This document shows, in pieces, positions 38,372 to 47,370 of a stretch of DNA of 64,000 nucleotides. Made by a program: the position numbers and the translations under genes. Source of the stretch: Moritella viscosa (lineage in GTDB: Bacteria > Pseudomonadota > Gammaproteobacteria > Enterobacterales > Moritellaceae); the NCBI GenBank assembly GCA_000953735.1, contig LN554852.1, forward strand, positions 2,925,846 through 2,989,845, in the 5' to 3' direction. Numbering within the stretch: the stretch's first letter is position 1; each line of letters starts with the position of its first letter. The notes below the pieces were generated by a model. That model made no database searches, had not been told where the DNA came from, and worked only from the letters and a program-made list of their open reading frames with translations.

Positions 38372-38408
38372 ACTGGCTCCCTTCACTCAAATGATGTTTA
38401 TAACAAAG

Positions 38409-39209
38409 TTATTCATTTTTTAGTTCGTCAATAAAATTAACAACTTGCGTAAGTAAAACATTCACCGTCAATTCAATGCTATCACTTTGGCTCTGACTAA
38501 CATGGAAAAAACCACCTTGGATCGATAGCTGACTTACCTCTAGTTCTTTTACAGATAACTTATTTAACCAATATGGCGCTAATGAACATTGAGCGGAACC
38601 CGTGGCAATATCTTCATTAATCCCGATGTTAGGAGGAAAATACCTAAGTACATAACCACCTGCTCCTTTTTGAGCTGTTATGATTACGGCGTGGTACTGA
38701 CTGAAACTTTTTATAACATCAAAGTCAGGTACGAAGTCACGAACTTGCTTTTCACTATCCAGCACTAAAACCAAATCCCTTGTGCTGAATATATCAATGG
38801 CTTCCAAACCAAGTAATTTACTGTATTTTTTCAATTCGGGATTATATTCTGACTGCCAGCTTGGCATAGTCATCGTATAACCATAAGTACATTTCTTGAC
38901 TGAAATCACACCGTGCTTACTAACAAACTGGATATCAAGATCATGGTCAGGATCCATTTCGAAAATAGCGGCTGCAGCGGCTAAGCTACCATGTCCACAT
39001 AGATTAATTTCGACACAACCCGCAAACCAACGGATCTCATAACTATGTTCGATATAAACAATAAATGAAGTAACAGGTTGACCCAAGTTACGTGAAATAG
39101 TTTGTAATTCATGGTCTGGTAACCACGATGTTAGCTTAACAACAGCTGCGGGATTACCCATTGCGTTGTCACCAGTAAATACATTCAGTATATGTGCGTC
39201 GATAATCAA
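38409..39209 (-). CDS. PhzF-family isomerase/epimerase-like protein
   Basis: About 266 residues. The two halves of the PhzF fold are visible: NVFTGDNAMGNPAAVV at the start, EINLCGHGSLAAAA in the first half and GINEDIATGSAQCSLAPYW in the second. The catalytic Glu lies in the second helix segment (CVEINL). GGAGGAA precedes a TTG at 39209; another TTG at 39218 and an ATT at 39206 are possible, so the start is unusual. The substrate is unknown. Confidence 0.85.
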   Translation of the reverse strand: MIIDAHILNVFTGDNAMGNPAAVVKLTSWLPDHELQTISRNLGQPVTSFIVYIEHSYEIRWFAGCVEINLCGHGSLAAAAAIFEMDPDHDLDIQFVSKHGVISVKKCTYGYTMTMPSWQSEYNPELKKYSKLLGLEAIDIFSTRDLVLVLDSEKQVRDFVPDFDVIKSFSQYHAVIITAQKGAGGYVLRYFPPNIGINEDIATGSAQCSLAPYWLNKLSVKELEVSQLSIQGGFFHVSQSQSDSIELTVNVLLTQVVNFIDELKNE

Positions 39210-39238
39210 TTCCTCCAATACATTAATGCCCAGTTAAA

Positions 39239-39652
39239 TTATAAATCAGATACAAGCTTCCGATCAGCTGGATGATTAACCCCATCATTCGTGACAATAT
39301 CGTCGATGTCAAAAGGATTAACCCCGTCAAGGCAACCAATGTTGAAACCATATTCACTTGGGTTCGAACGGCGTTGATGATGTGTATAAATGCCACAATT
39401 AGAACAGAAATAGTGTTTAGCTGTATTGGTATTAAATTGATACAAGCGCAGAACCTCAGCACCTCTAATAATACGAATACCACCAAGATCGACAGACCCT
39501 ACAATGGCACCTTTCCGACGACAAATAGAACAGTCGCAACGCCTAGGCTTTTCAATGCCATTAGGTAACGATAATTCAAGCTCAACAGAACCACAATGAC
39601 AGGTTAATTTATGCTTAGGCTGAATCTTAGCCTTCCCTACTTGCTTCAACAT
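39239..39652 (-). CDS. GFA-family protein, copy 2
   Basis: 137 residues with LTCHCGSVELELS, RRCDCSICRRKGAIVGS and YFCSNCGIYTHHQRRS, the full zinc-ligand set of the family. It is divergent from copies 1 and 3 in sequence, so not a recent duplicate. It lies 29 bp upstream of the PhzF gene on the same strand. Confidence 0.85.
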   Translation of the reverse strand: MLKQVGKAKIQPKHKLTCHCGSVELELSLPNGIEKPRRCDCSICRRKGAIVGSVDLGGIRIIRGAEVLRLYQFNTNTAKHYFCSNCGIYTHHQRRSNPSEYGFNIGCLDGVNPFDIDDIVTNDGVNHPADRKLVSDL

Positions 39653-39691
39653 ATTTAGAACTTCCCTATAAAATTAATACCGATGACTTTA

Positions 39692-40189
39692 TTAACAGGC
39701 TATTTCAAATCGAATGAAGGACATTAATAAATCGGTGTCTATATCTTTAGACAATGTGTAATCTTGCTCCACAATATTTGATACTGACGACTTCCAAAAA
39801 TGAAGCGCATCAACATTTTCAAGTAACACTCTAATCTGCCATTTCCCTGGGAATGACTGGGTTACTAACTCAAAAGCCTTCTTTCCGATACCTTTGCCTT
39901 TGAACGTTCGTAAAACAAAAAACTGTTCGATATCGTTAATAGATAAATCTGAAGGGTATTTACGAAGTAACACAAAACCAGCTAATTCCGAACCAGCATA
40001 AATAAAATAAGGAACGTGATCATCCTTATCCCAATAAGCATCAAATTGTGATTTATTAAAACCGAACTGACCATTTTCATGCAGAGACAACGCCAAAAAA
40101 TAAGACATATCATAAACGTAATAATGAAATAAATTTTCTAATATGTTTCGATGCTCTTTCTCAATTTTAACTAATGAAACGTCCATACA
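39692..40189 (-). CDS. GNAT-family N-acetyltransferase
   Basis: 165 residues from ATG 40189 (GGGTGTG upstream), matching family starts better than the longer frame. The acetyl-CoA loop is VLRTFKGKGIGKKAFELV, preceded by the NDIEQFF strand. The N-terminus EKEHRNILENLFHYYVYDMS is seen in a group of uncharacterised acetyltransferases. Confidence 0.82.
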   Translation of the reverse strand, partial: CMDVSLVKIEKEHRNILENLFHYYVYDMSYFLALSLHENGQFGFNKSQFDAYWDKDDHVPYFIYAGSELAGFVLLRKYPSDLSINDIEQFFVLRTFKGKGIGKKAFELVTQSFPGKWQIRVLLENVDALHFWKSSVSNIVEQDYTLSKDIDTDLLMSFIRFEIAC

Positions 40190-40362
40190 CACCCTATTCG
40201 TGAACACTCGAACAATAGCTAACAAGCGCAACCTTGAGCAGCCTCTGCTACAACTAAATTTACCGTGGATCGACCAAACCTTATAATAATGTCTAATCTT
40301 CTTTTAATGTGGCAAGTAATAATTCTCGTAACCTTGAAACCATAGATGAACAATTCTTATTT

Positions 40363-40842
40363 TTACTGTGCTATTTCCGCTGCCACAAAAGCCATTTCTA
40401 TTTCATTATTTTGACTGTTCACTATGTTGAACCCAGCGTTTTGGTATGTTTTTATTGCACTTAAATTCGTTTGATACACAGTTAAAATAAGCGAATTACA
40501 GTTAAATAGTTTGAGATGATGCTTTGCTAAATCAAGTAATTTAAAAGCAATCCCTAGACCTCTGTTCTTGTTTACTACGTACATTTGGATGATTTCGACT
40601 TGTTTCGATGTTGAAGGAGTCAGTCCACACAAACCAACCAACTCGCTACCAATAAATGCACCTAACATAGCGCTATTTTTGCTTTCTTCTTCAATGAGCT
40701 TTTCAAAGTACAATTGAGGTAACTTAACTTGTTTTTCGTATCTCGAACCGAAACATTCAGGATGCAATTTCAAACTTTCTAATCTCAATTCACGATATAC
40801 ACGGCTATCCTCAGCCTCCAACACTCTACAATATACTTCCAT
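40363..40842 (-). CDS. GNAT-family N-acetyltransferase
   Basis: 159 residues with motif A MYVVNKNRGLGIAFKLLDLA and the C-terminal NLSAIKTYQNAGF. The N-terminus (YRELRLESLKLHPECFGSRY) fits the common 'REL-LEAL..AP..F' type of small bacterial acetyltransferase. The substrate is unknown. The peptidase E gene begins 10 bp upstream on the coding strand. Confidence 0.85.
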   Translation of the reverse strand: MEVYCRVLEAEDSRVYRELRLESLKLHPECFGSRYEKQVKLPQLYFEKLIEEESKNSAMLGAFIGSELVGLCGLTPSTSKQVEIIQMYVVNKNRGLGIAFKLLDLAKHHLKLFNCNSLILTVYQTNLSAIKTYQNAGFNIVNSQNNEIEMAFVAAEIAQ

Positions 40843-40851
40843 ATAACCTCG

Positions 40852-41469
40852 TTAAACACTTACCAACTCTACCTTGTCACCATCTACCAATATCACTTGC
40901 GCATTACTGAAAGGGATAAGATTAATCGCATCCATGTAATTTGACATTATTTTTTGCGTACTTTCTTGAAACGGAAAGTTTGTATAATGCGGTAACGGGT
41001 AAAAATCAATGACACTTAAAGAAGAAAAAGAGACTAGGTCTGCAACAGCGTTAAAGTCATCCATCTCTTTTACATATTCAATATTTGGAGACAGGATTAC
41101 TGACCCCGCAGATTCGCCAATATACGGTTTACCTCGGTTAATTTGTTCCTTTATTAATTCATCGGCACCCGTTCTTCTTAGCTCTTTAAGCAAGAAAAAT
41201 GTATTTCCTCCACTGATATAAATAAAGTCATTACTTTCTAGCTTACTTGATATTTCATTTTTTGTAGCTGTAGAAATTTCTAACACATCAATAATTAAAC
41301 CTAGATCTTGCAACACCTTTTTACCTGCATCCACATAAAAAGTGACTTCTTCATGAATACTCGCTGTAGGGATGAATGTAACAGTCTTCCCCTTTAGCTC
41401 AGTTTTTTCTGATTGAACAAATAACTCGACTACATCAGTAAACGATGACGTTAAAAACAATCTTTTCAT
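40852..41469 (-). CDS. Peptidase E-like (S51) protein
   Basis: 205 residues. The nucleophile elbow is YIGESAGSVIL with the Ser of family S51; GGNTFFLLKELR precedes it and FYPLPHYTNFPF supplies a His. Peptidase E cleaves Asp-X dipeptides, but many homologues in accessory DNA have unknown targets. Normal length. Confidence 0.82.
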   Translation of the reverse strand: MKRLFLTSSFTDVVELFVQSEKTELKGKTVTFIPTASIHEEVTFYVDAGKKVLQDLGLIIDVLEISTATKNEISSKLESNDFIYISGGNTFFLLKELRRTGADELIKEQINRGKPYIGESAGSVILSPNIEYVKEMDDFNAVADLVSFSSLSVIDFYPLPHYTNFPFQESTQKIMSNYMDAINLIPFSNAQVILVDGDKVELVSV

Positions 41470-41572
41470 TACTTTTCCCTAAAACTAAACAAGATAATCC
41501 AGCTTAAAACTGAACGCATGACTAATTTAAATGACTGCTTCGCACACAATCATTAATATTATCAGTCATTTG

Positions 41573-41812
41573 TCATACTGTTACATTACTTTCTATAATT
41601 TCATTTAATAACGCAGGAAGCCACTCAGGTTTAAAGCTATCGTTACCTGCAGCACGCATTTCCTCTAAAGACCACCACTTCCATTTTTGAATCGTGCTTT
41701 TTTCTTCTTCAGTCCACTGTGCTGTAAAAACCTCACAATCGGTAGCGCAATTAACCAAATAGTATTTCTCTAACCATCGAGCAGGCGTTGACCTTTCTAC
41801 GCCAAAAAATCC
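41573..41812 (-). pseudogene. NUDIX hydrolase, C-terminal fragment
   Basis: About 79 codons stay open directly after the stop codon of the dfrA-like gene. The visible part reads GFFGVERSTPARWLEKYY, then CEVFTAQWTEEE, KWKWWSLEEM and PEWLPALL, the usual last third of a NUDIX protein. The GX5EX7REUXEEXGU box is absent, so the 5' part has been deleted and the rest fused to the dfrA-like gene's end. Not functional as it stands. Confidence 0.65.
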
Positions 41813-42217
41813 TTAAACGCTCGGTACAATGGCTTCTTCACTCTTTTGCCAAATTTGATAGCAATAGTTAATATTCGATTCAAATTTTTGCTCAAACGCT
41901 AAACTAAATGAATCAGGAATTTCAGGGAAAACAATATCGTAATCGGTAATATCATCTAACTGTCTTAAAGCACTCTCAATTGAAGAGAAAACCATTACAT
42001 TTTCATCCTCTGAAACAAAATCAGATCGTGATATTACGGCGTACTTACGATTTGGTAGCGACCCCATAGACTCAAAAGTTTTGCGTCCAACTAAAAGACA
42101 TTGATTATATGTCATGGCTTTGAATAAAAGTTGCTCACCTTTGGCTCTCCATGGAATATCAGGGCCATTGCCGATGATGCCGTTCTGAGACTTTGCAGCC
42201 ATTAATGATAACTTCAT
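41813..42217 (-). pseudogene. dfrA: dfrA1-like dihydrofolate reductase with an internal in-frame deletion
   Basis: 134 codons. The N-terminal 90 residues closely follow integron DfrA1-type enzymes ([48 protein letters not shown]). DfrA1 is 157 residues and has a VIVSGGGEIY...ISTIDIEPEGD segment before FFPEIP. Here ITDYD runs straight into IVFPEIP, so about 32 residues including the Gly-Gly-Gly NADPH motif are missing, in frame. The C-terminus regains the family pattern (NYCYQIWQK) and then has nine extra residues. I expect no enzyme activity. Confidence 0.75.
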
Positions 42218-42427
42218 GATTAATTCCTTTGGTGAATACCTAATTATGTTCGACTAGGATTTTTTGATAACAACATAAACACTTTCGAATTAAAAAAGAA
42301 GACATTACAAAAATACACCTTTACTTACAGTACCTTACTATACTTTAATCTAGTTGTATTGTTTTAAATTTAGTGTCATTTATAATCTGCCCATCAAAAT
42401 AATCCATAATAAATATAAAGGTAAATA

Positions 42428-42997
42428 ATGAAATCTATAACTGTACTTGGTGCTTTAGCTACAATCGTATTAACGACACATGTTCAAGCAAACCAAGACG
42501 TCTCAGGCTTCTACATTGGTGGTGGTTTAGGCTCGACATTTAGTGATTCTGATAGCAGTTCATTTTATTCTGATACCCATGGTAGTACACTAAAACTTAT
42601 TGGTGGTTACCAGTTTAACCGTATCGTTGCAATTGAAACTCAATATACAAAATACGGAGATGTAACACCACTTCGCAACGAAAATGACTATAAATGGGCT
42701 CCCAGTACTATATCTCTAGCCGCTAATCTTGGTTACACTTTCCAAAATGGCTTACGTCCTTTTACTACAATCGGTTTGTCATCACTAAACCTAAACCAAA
42801 CAACAAAAAAAATAGACGATAACAATGCCACAGCCGCACGTTTGGGACTCGGTTTAGAATATACACCAGCTAATTTATCTAATATAAACTTCCGTGCAGG
42901 TTATGAAGCTGATGCTTTCACACTTAATTCTCCTAGTAAGTCTGATACTGATGTTATTTTAAGTTCACTATACCTAGCTGCGTCTTACAAATTCTAA
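42428..42997 (+). CDS. Outer-membrane beta-barrel protein (OmpA-like N-terminal barrel type)
   Basis: 189 residues with a signal peptide ending THVQA. The mature part is an eight-strand barrel pattern: SGFYIGGGLGSTF, LKLIGGYQFNRIVAIET, LAANLGYTFQNGLRPFTTIG, and a C-terminal phenylalanine (YLAASYKF) as needed for BAM insertion. No periplasmic OmpA domain follows. It is one of few plus-strand genes in the accessory region. Confidence 0.82.
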   Translation: MKSITVLGALATIVLTTHVQANQDVSGFYIGGGLGSTFSDSDSSSFYSDTHGSTLKLIGGYQFNRIVAIETQYTKYGDVTPLRNENDYKWAPSTISLAANLGYTFQNGLRPFTTIGLSSLNLNQTTKKIDDNNATAARLGLGLEYTPANLSNINFRAGYEADAFTLNSPSKSDTDVILSSLYLAASYKF

Positions 42998-43017
42998 TTT
43001 TATAAATTTATAGCGTT

Positions 43018-43037
43018 GGACTACATCTAGTTAGTCC
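43018..43037 (+). terminator. Hairpin after the outer-membrane barrel gene
   Basis: GGACTACATCTAGTTAGTCC: five-bp stem with a ten-nt loop, 20 bp after the stop codon. No strong T tract. Confidence 0.4.
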
Positions 43038-43222
43038 GATTCAAATCTGACGATAGCCTACAGCGAATAGTAGGCCATCACTCTCATTAGTCGTTCTTAA
43101 ATCCCCTCTTATTCTTTCGATAACCCATTCATAGACGCCATATATCTCATATCCTTTCCATAGCGATAAACCAACTCGGCTGATATTTAAATCGATCTCA
43201 AGAAAGTATGTAAATAAAGTAA

Positions 43223-43267
43223 ACAATGTAAAGTAGTGCAATGTAAACAATGTAAACAATGTAAATG
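43223..43267. repeat. Short direct repeats of GTAAACAAT before the TonB receptor
   Basis: Four to five near-perfect 9-bp units (GTAAACAAT) occur between 43219 and 43267, two of them immediately adjacent to the Fur-like site. They lie where promoter elements of the receptor gene are expected, so copy-number changes could alter expression. Confidence 0.75.
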
Positions 43268-43279
43268 ATAACGATTCCT
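43261..43279 (+). promoter_or_regulatory. Fur-box-like site before the TonB-dependent receptor
   Basis: GTAAATGATAACGATTCCT matches the Fur consensus at about 12 of 19 positions and shares the core AATGATAACGATTC with the site at 11133. It lies 62 bp before the likely ATG at 43341. Confidence 0.6.
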
Positions 43280-44091
43280 ATTTATATTGAATGTTAGAAT
43301 GCGGATCTTATATACAACACATAACGAGACAGATAATAATATGAAATTAAAATTATTACCTTCGGCAATAGCCATTGCACTAACATCATTTTCAGCAATT
43401 TCAGATGATGGAAGTATGGTTGTCACAGCAACAGCTTTAGAGCAGCTGGTTCAAACTGAGATTAACGCTGAAACATTAGAGCAAAAACAAGCTTCCGACA
43501 TCAAAGATATTTTAAACACAATGCCAAGTGTTACAGTTGATGGTAATGCCAGATACTCACGTAAGGTATTTATTCGAGGAATGGAAGACAAGTTCGCTGT
43601 TGTTACTATTGATGGCGCTCGTCAGGAAGGTCAACTTTTCCATCACTCCGGCGACCAAACTATCGATCCAGCCCTTTTGAAAGTGGCTGAAATTGAGCTC
43701 GGTGCTAATTCTGTACTTAATGGTTCAGGAGTCATCAACGGTTCGTTCAGCTACGAAACAAAAGACCCAAACGACTTACTTCAAGGTGATGATAAGTTTG
43801 GCACTCGTATCAAGACGAGTTATCAAAGTGCATACGAACGAACGGGCGTTGACGTTGCCGTATACACAAAGCTGAACGACAAGCTTCAGTTTATGGGTAT
43901 CGCGAACTACTCAGAAGATGGCGACCTGTATATCCCAAACAAAGAGGATATTAGTTCCAAACAAGGCGAGCTAAAATCAGGCTTAGCAAAAGTCGTTTTT
44001 ATTCCAAATAACAGTAACGAATTCAAGCTAATGATAAACCACTATAGTGATGGTGGTAAACTGTAATGGTCAACTCAAATCGGACACTTGC

Positions 44092-44889
44092 TTAAGCTAC
44101 TTTTCTTAATATCTGCTGCTCAAATTCCATCGGTGATAAATACCCCAATGTTGTATGTGGCCGCTTGCTGTTGTAATAAGCAAGGTAATCCAAAATACAG
44201 CGTTCAGCGTCTTTCTTTGTTTTCAAGCGATAGTAATGCATATGCTCGTGTTTGAAGCTTCTAAAAAATCGCTCTGTTGGTGCATTATCCCAACACTCAC
44301 CTTTGCCGCTCATGCTGGGTATCATCTCCATTTTCGAAAGCATTTCCTGGTACTTGCCGCTTGCGTATTGGCTGCCTCTATCTGAATGATGCATAACTCC
44401 AGCATTGGGTTTTCGTCGCCAGTAAGCCATCTGTAGCGCCTGCAAACACATTTCTGTTTTCATGTTGTCGGCAATACTCCATCCAATGATTTGCCTTGAA
44501 TATAAATCCATTACAACGGCTAAATACATCCAACCTTCAAGCGTCCAAACGTAGGTGATATCAGTTGTCCAATATTTATTGGGCTGCTGAACATCGAATT
44601 TACGCTCTAACAAGTTATCTGCAATATTAAAATTATGCTTACTATCAGTAGTTACCTTGAATCGTCTTGGGTAGCGGGCTTGCAAGCCTAAGCGTGACAT
44701 TAAACGCCATATTTTGTAATGACCAACATCAAAGCCTTCTTTGCGTAACTCATTGGTTAATCTGCGATAACCTAGCGTTTTTTTGTGTAAGTCGAATATC
44801 TCGGTAGCCTTAATCTCAAGCGCCACATCCTTATTAGGCGATGCTTTATTTGATAACCAGTGATAAAAAGCACTTGGGCTTACATCCAT
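44092..44889 (-). CDS. IS3-family transposase OrfB (DDE integrase domain)
   Basis: 265 residues from the internal ATG. The reading frame continues upstream through KRVRFQFIAEYKKTFPIRVT in the -1 frame relative to OrfA, so the natural product is an OrfAB fusion by frameshifting. An HTH_21 segment is followed by the rve catalytic core with WTTDITY (first Asp), MHHSDRGSQYAS (second Asp) and NAPTERFFRSFKHE (Glu). Full length. Confidence 0.93.
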   Translation of the reverse strand: MDVSPSAFYHWLSNKASPNKDVALEIKATEIFDLHKKTLGYRRLTNELRKEGFDVGHYKIWRLMSRLGLQARYPRRFKVTTDSKHNFNIADNLLERKFDVQQPNKYWTTDITYVWTLEGWMYLAVVMDLYSRQIIGWSIADNMKTEMCLQALQMAYWRRKPNAGVMHHSDRGSQYASGKYQEMLSKMEMIPSMSGKGECWDNAPTERFFRSFKHEHMHYYRLKTKKDAERCILDYLAYYNSKRPHTTLGYLSPMEFEQQILRKVA

Positions 44890-44948
44890 AACTTTACATG
44901 TAACTCGAATTGGAAATGTCTTCTTATACTCTGCGATGAACTGAAATC

Positions 44949-45260
44949 TTACTCGCTTTCCTTGGCAAAGAAGACTGCGGCCTTTTTTAAAATTTCTTTC
45001 TCCATCAGCAGTTTTGCATTTTCTTTACGTAGTATTTCAAGTTCATTACGTTCGGATAGGTTTAGGCCTTCTTGTTTGGTTCCAGGTCTAGCTTGCGTGC
45101 CGCTTTCTGCTTGAACCCAGCGTGTAATTGCACTTAACGATACACCTAAGCTAGCAGCGGCTGCTTGTCTGGTATATCCTTGCTCAGTAACGAGTTTTAC
45201 TGCGCCTTGTTTGAATTCAGTTGTAAATTTCGGACGTTTAAACTTAGTATTCATGATCAC
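44949..45260 (-). CDS. IS3-family transposase OrfA (HTH and leucine zipper)
   Basis: 103 residues. The helix-turn-helix is FKQGAVKLVTEQGYTRQAAA followed by SLGVSLSAITRWV, and a coiled coil runs through LSERNELEILRKENAKLLME. A slippery A6G run near the 3' end (+ strand CTTTTTT near 44982) fits -1 frameshifting into OrfB. Confidence 0.92.
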   Translation of the reverse strand: MIMNTKFKRPKFTTEFKQGAVKLVTEQGYTRQAAAASLGVSLSAITRWVQAESGTQARPGTKQEGLNLSERNELEILRKENAKLLMEKEILKKAAVFFAKESE

Positions 45261-46717
45261 CTCTAATTAACATTATACTTAAATGCTTTAGAAGTGTCCG
45301 GTAGAATTAAACCACATCAAACGTCAACTTTCAGGTGAAAAGAGCGGCTCCTTATATGCAGACCAAGAGCATAATTACAATTCTATCAACCGAGATACGG
45401 TAACGCTTCAACACCACTACAACCCAGGCAATGATCTCGTTAATCTAAAGAGCAATCTATACTACAACCGCCAGTACATGAAACGCGACCCGCTGACAGA
45501 TGACATTTGGCAAAAAGATGCTAACGGAAAATGGATCACAGATGGTCAAGTATCAATCCCAAATCGCGAATATAATGTAACAACAATCGGTGGTGATATT
45601 CGTAACGTATCTTGGATTGCTGATCATGAGCTAACATATGGCGTTGACGGTTACACAGCAAAACAATGGATTGATGCCGAGAGTGGCGAAGTACTCTCGG
45701 GCTCACAAAAAGGTGAAACTAAAAAATATGGTTTCGATGGCGGTAAGATTACAGCTTATGGCCTTTACATCCAGGACTCATTCGAAATTAACGATTTCCG
45801 TTTAACTTCAGGACTACGTTACGATATCCATAAACTTGGTGGTCTATATTCTGGTACGGTTGACCAACTTTCTCCAAAATTCAAAGGGGAATACCAAGCA
45901 ACAGATGATCTACGACTACGTGTAGGCTATGGTCGTTTATTCAAAGGTGCTTCATTACCAGAAGCCTTAATGATAGGAGATCCAAGTAAGGTAACCCAAG
46001 GTGATACAAAGGCCATGACGGGTAACAACTATGAAACAGGCTTCGATTACAATTTATCTAACTTACTTGGGGCTGACGACTCAATAATTGGGTTCACTGC
46101 GTATAAGTATAACCTTGATAACCAAATGCACCCAACTAAGAACACTAGTTTAACTAACAAGTACGATGCTGAAGTATGGGGTATCGAAACTGTATTCACT
46201 TACAAATTAGAAGACCTTAGCATTTATGCTAACCACTCATATTCAGATGGCGATCAGAAGAACCTTAAAGACAACACGACTAGCCATATGAATAAAACAG
46301 GTATTCATAATATCAAAGCTGGTTTCAATTATGGCCTGAGCGAAGAGATCGTGTTTGGTTGGGATTCACGCTTCGTTCTAGGTAACGAATATACCGATGA
46401 AGAAAATGAAAAGGTTAGTCGATCTGGATTTGGTGTTCACAACATGTGGGCCGCCTACAACCCTACGTTTGCGAAAGACCTAACTATAAATCTTGGCGTA
46501 GACAACTTATTCAACAAGCAATATGCAGAACATACAGGCTTCGGTATTTCTTGGGGCTCAGATAAATACACCAGCTACGAAGTCGGTCGTAACTTCAAAG
46601 CAAGCCTTGCCTACGCGTTCTAATAGCGAAAGGTCTTAAATACAAGAGTGATGAAAAACTAAGTTTACAGACATATGTATACTTATAGATAAGTTCATAC
46701 TTGAATTTGAGTTAATA

Positions 46718-46744
46718 CCCCCTTCTACTTATGCAGAAGGGGGG
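46718..46744 (+). terminator. Strong hairpin after the TonB receptor
   Basis: CCCCCTTCT-loop-AGAAGGGGG, nine-bp GC-rich stem about 95 bp after the receptor stop codon. A short pyrimidine tract follows (ACTTCATTC). Likely terminator for the receptor, possibly bidirectional. Confidence 0.7.
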
Positions 46745-46815
46745 ACTTCATTCATTTCAATACGGTCTAATTTTTTATTTCAAAGACAGCGTATCTACAT
46801 CTTCTGCAGGTGCTA

Positions 46816-47289
46816 CTACCAACAACTTTCACTTATTTTCTTTGACATATTATAACCACTAATAGCAAAACCAACTTCCTGATATAACTTTAAAGCCCTT
46901 TGATTGTGGTAAGCAACTCTTAGTTTTATTTGTTCAATGCCAATTGATTGCAGTTGTAATTCAAGCGCCTTAATTGCCAACTTTCCATAGCCGTTATTAC
47001 GGCTATTAGGGAATATGAAAAAGTCATAAATAAATGTGGATTTATCACTTACCTTAATCGAGTGCCATAAATAGCCAACAAGGTTCGATTCTGATTCAAT
47101 ACACAGCAGTTCGTGTTCATTGGTTTCCAATCCCTTAGGAAAACAACGTATTAGGTCTTGCTGAGCTAATTCGACAGCCCGGTCCATTGAGTGACCATAA
47201 TTTTTAGAAATCTCATGGCTGTAATCGTCAATGAAATAATCACAATACGCGGGATATTCATCTGATGTCATTGGTCTAAGTTGGATCAT
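46816..47289 (-). CDS. GNAT-family N-acetyltransferase
   Basis: 157 residues. Motif A is FIFPNSRNNGYGKLAIKALE; the C-terminal NQRALKLYQEVGFAISGYNM fits motif B. N-terminus MIQLRPMTSDEYPAYCDYF. The substrate is unknown. Confidence 0.85.
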   Translation of the reverse strand: MIQLRPMTSDEYPAYCDYFIDDYSHEISKNYGHSMDRAVELAQQDLIRCFPKGLETNEHELLCIESESNLVGYLWHSIKVSDKSTFIYDFFIFPNSRNNGYGKLAIKALELQLQSIGIEQIKLRVAYHNQRALKLYQEVGFAISGYNMSKKISESCW

Positions 47290-47370
47290 GCTTAATCCTA
47301 TTAAAAGTGATTTTAGCCTGTATTACACCGACACAACTAGCGGTGTTCGGTTACAGTCCTCGATATGTAT

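Larger units (their letters stand above)
44062..45319. mobile_element. IS3-family insertion sequence (IS51-like group), 1258 bp
   Basis: Ends are TGTAATGGTCAACTC (left) and, inverted, TGATGTGGTTTAATTC (right), both followed at equal distance (19 nt) by CGGACACTT. A 3-bp direct repeat AAC flanks it (44059-44061 and 45320-45322). It carries two overlapping-type transposase frames on the minus strand. The intact ends, both open frames and the clean duplication suggest a recent insertion. Confidence 0.92.
43341..46623 (+). pseudogene. TonB-dependent haem/iron receptor, split by an IS3-family insertion
   Basis: The 5' part (43341-44061) encodes a signal peptide, a TonB-box/plug region (SMVVTATAL, KVFIRGMEDKFAVVTIDGAR, VAEIELGANSVLNGSG) and the first strands. 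The 3' part (from 45323) encodes the barrel and ends with a C-terminal Phe (SLAYAF). Removing the IS and one copy of the AAC duplication joins GGT-GGT-AAA-C with GT-CAA-CTT in frame (GGK|RQLSGEKSG), giving about 675 residues. The type resembles the haemoglobin/transferrin receptor family. A Fur-like box precedes it. As it stands it should not yield a working receptor. Confidence 0.88.
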
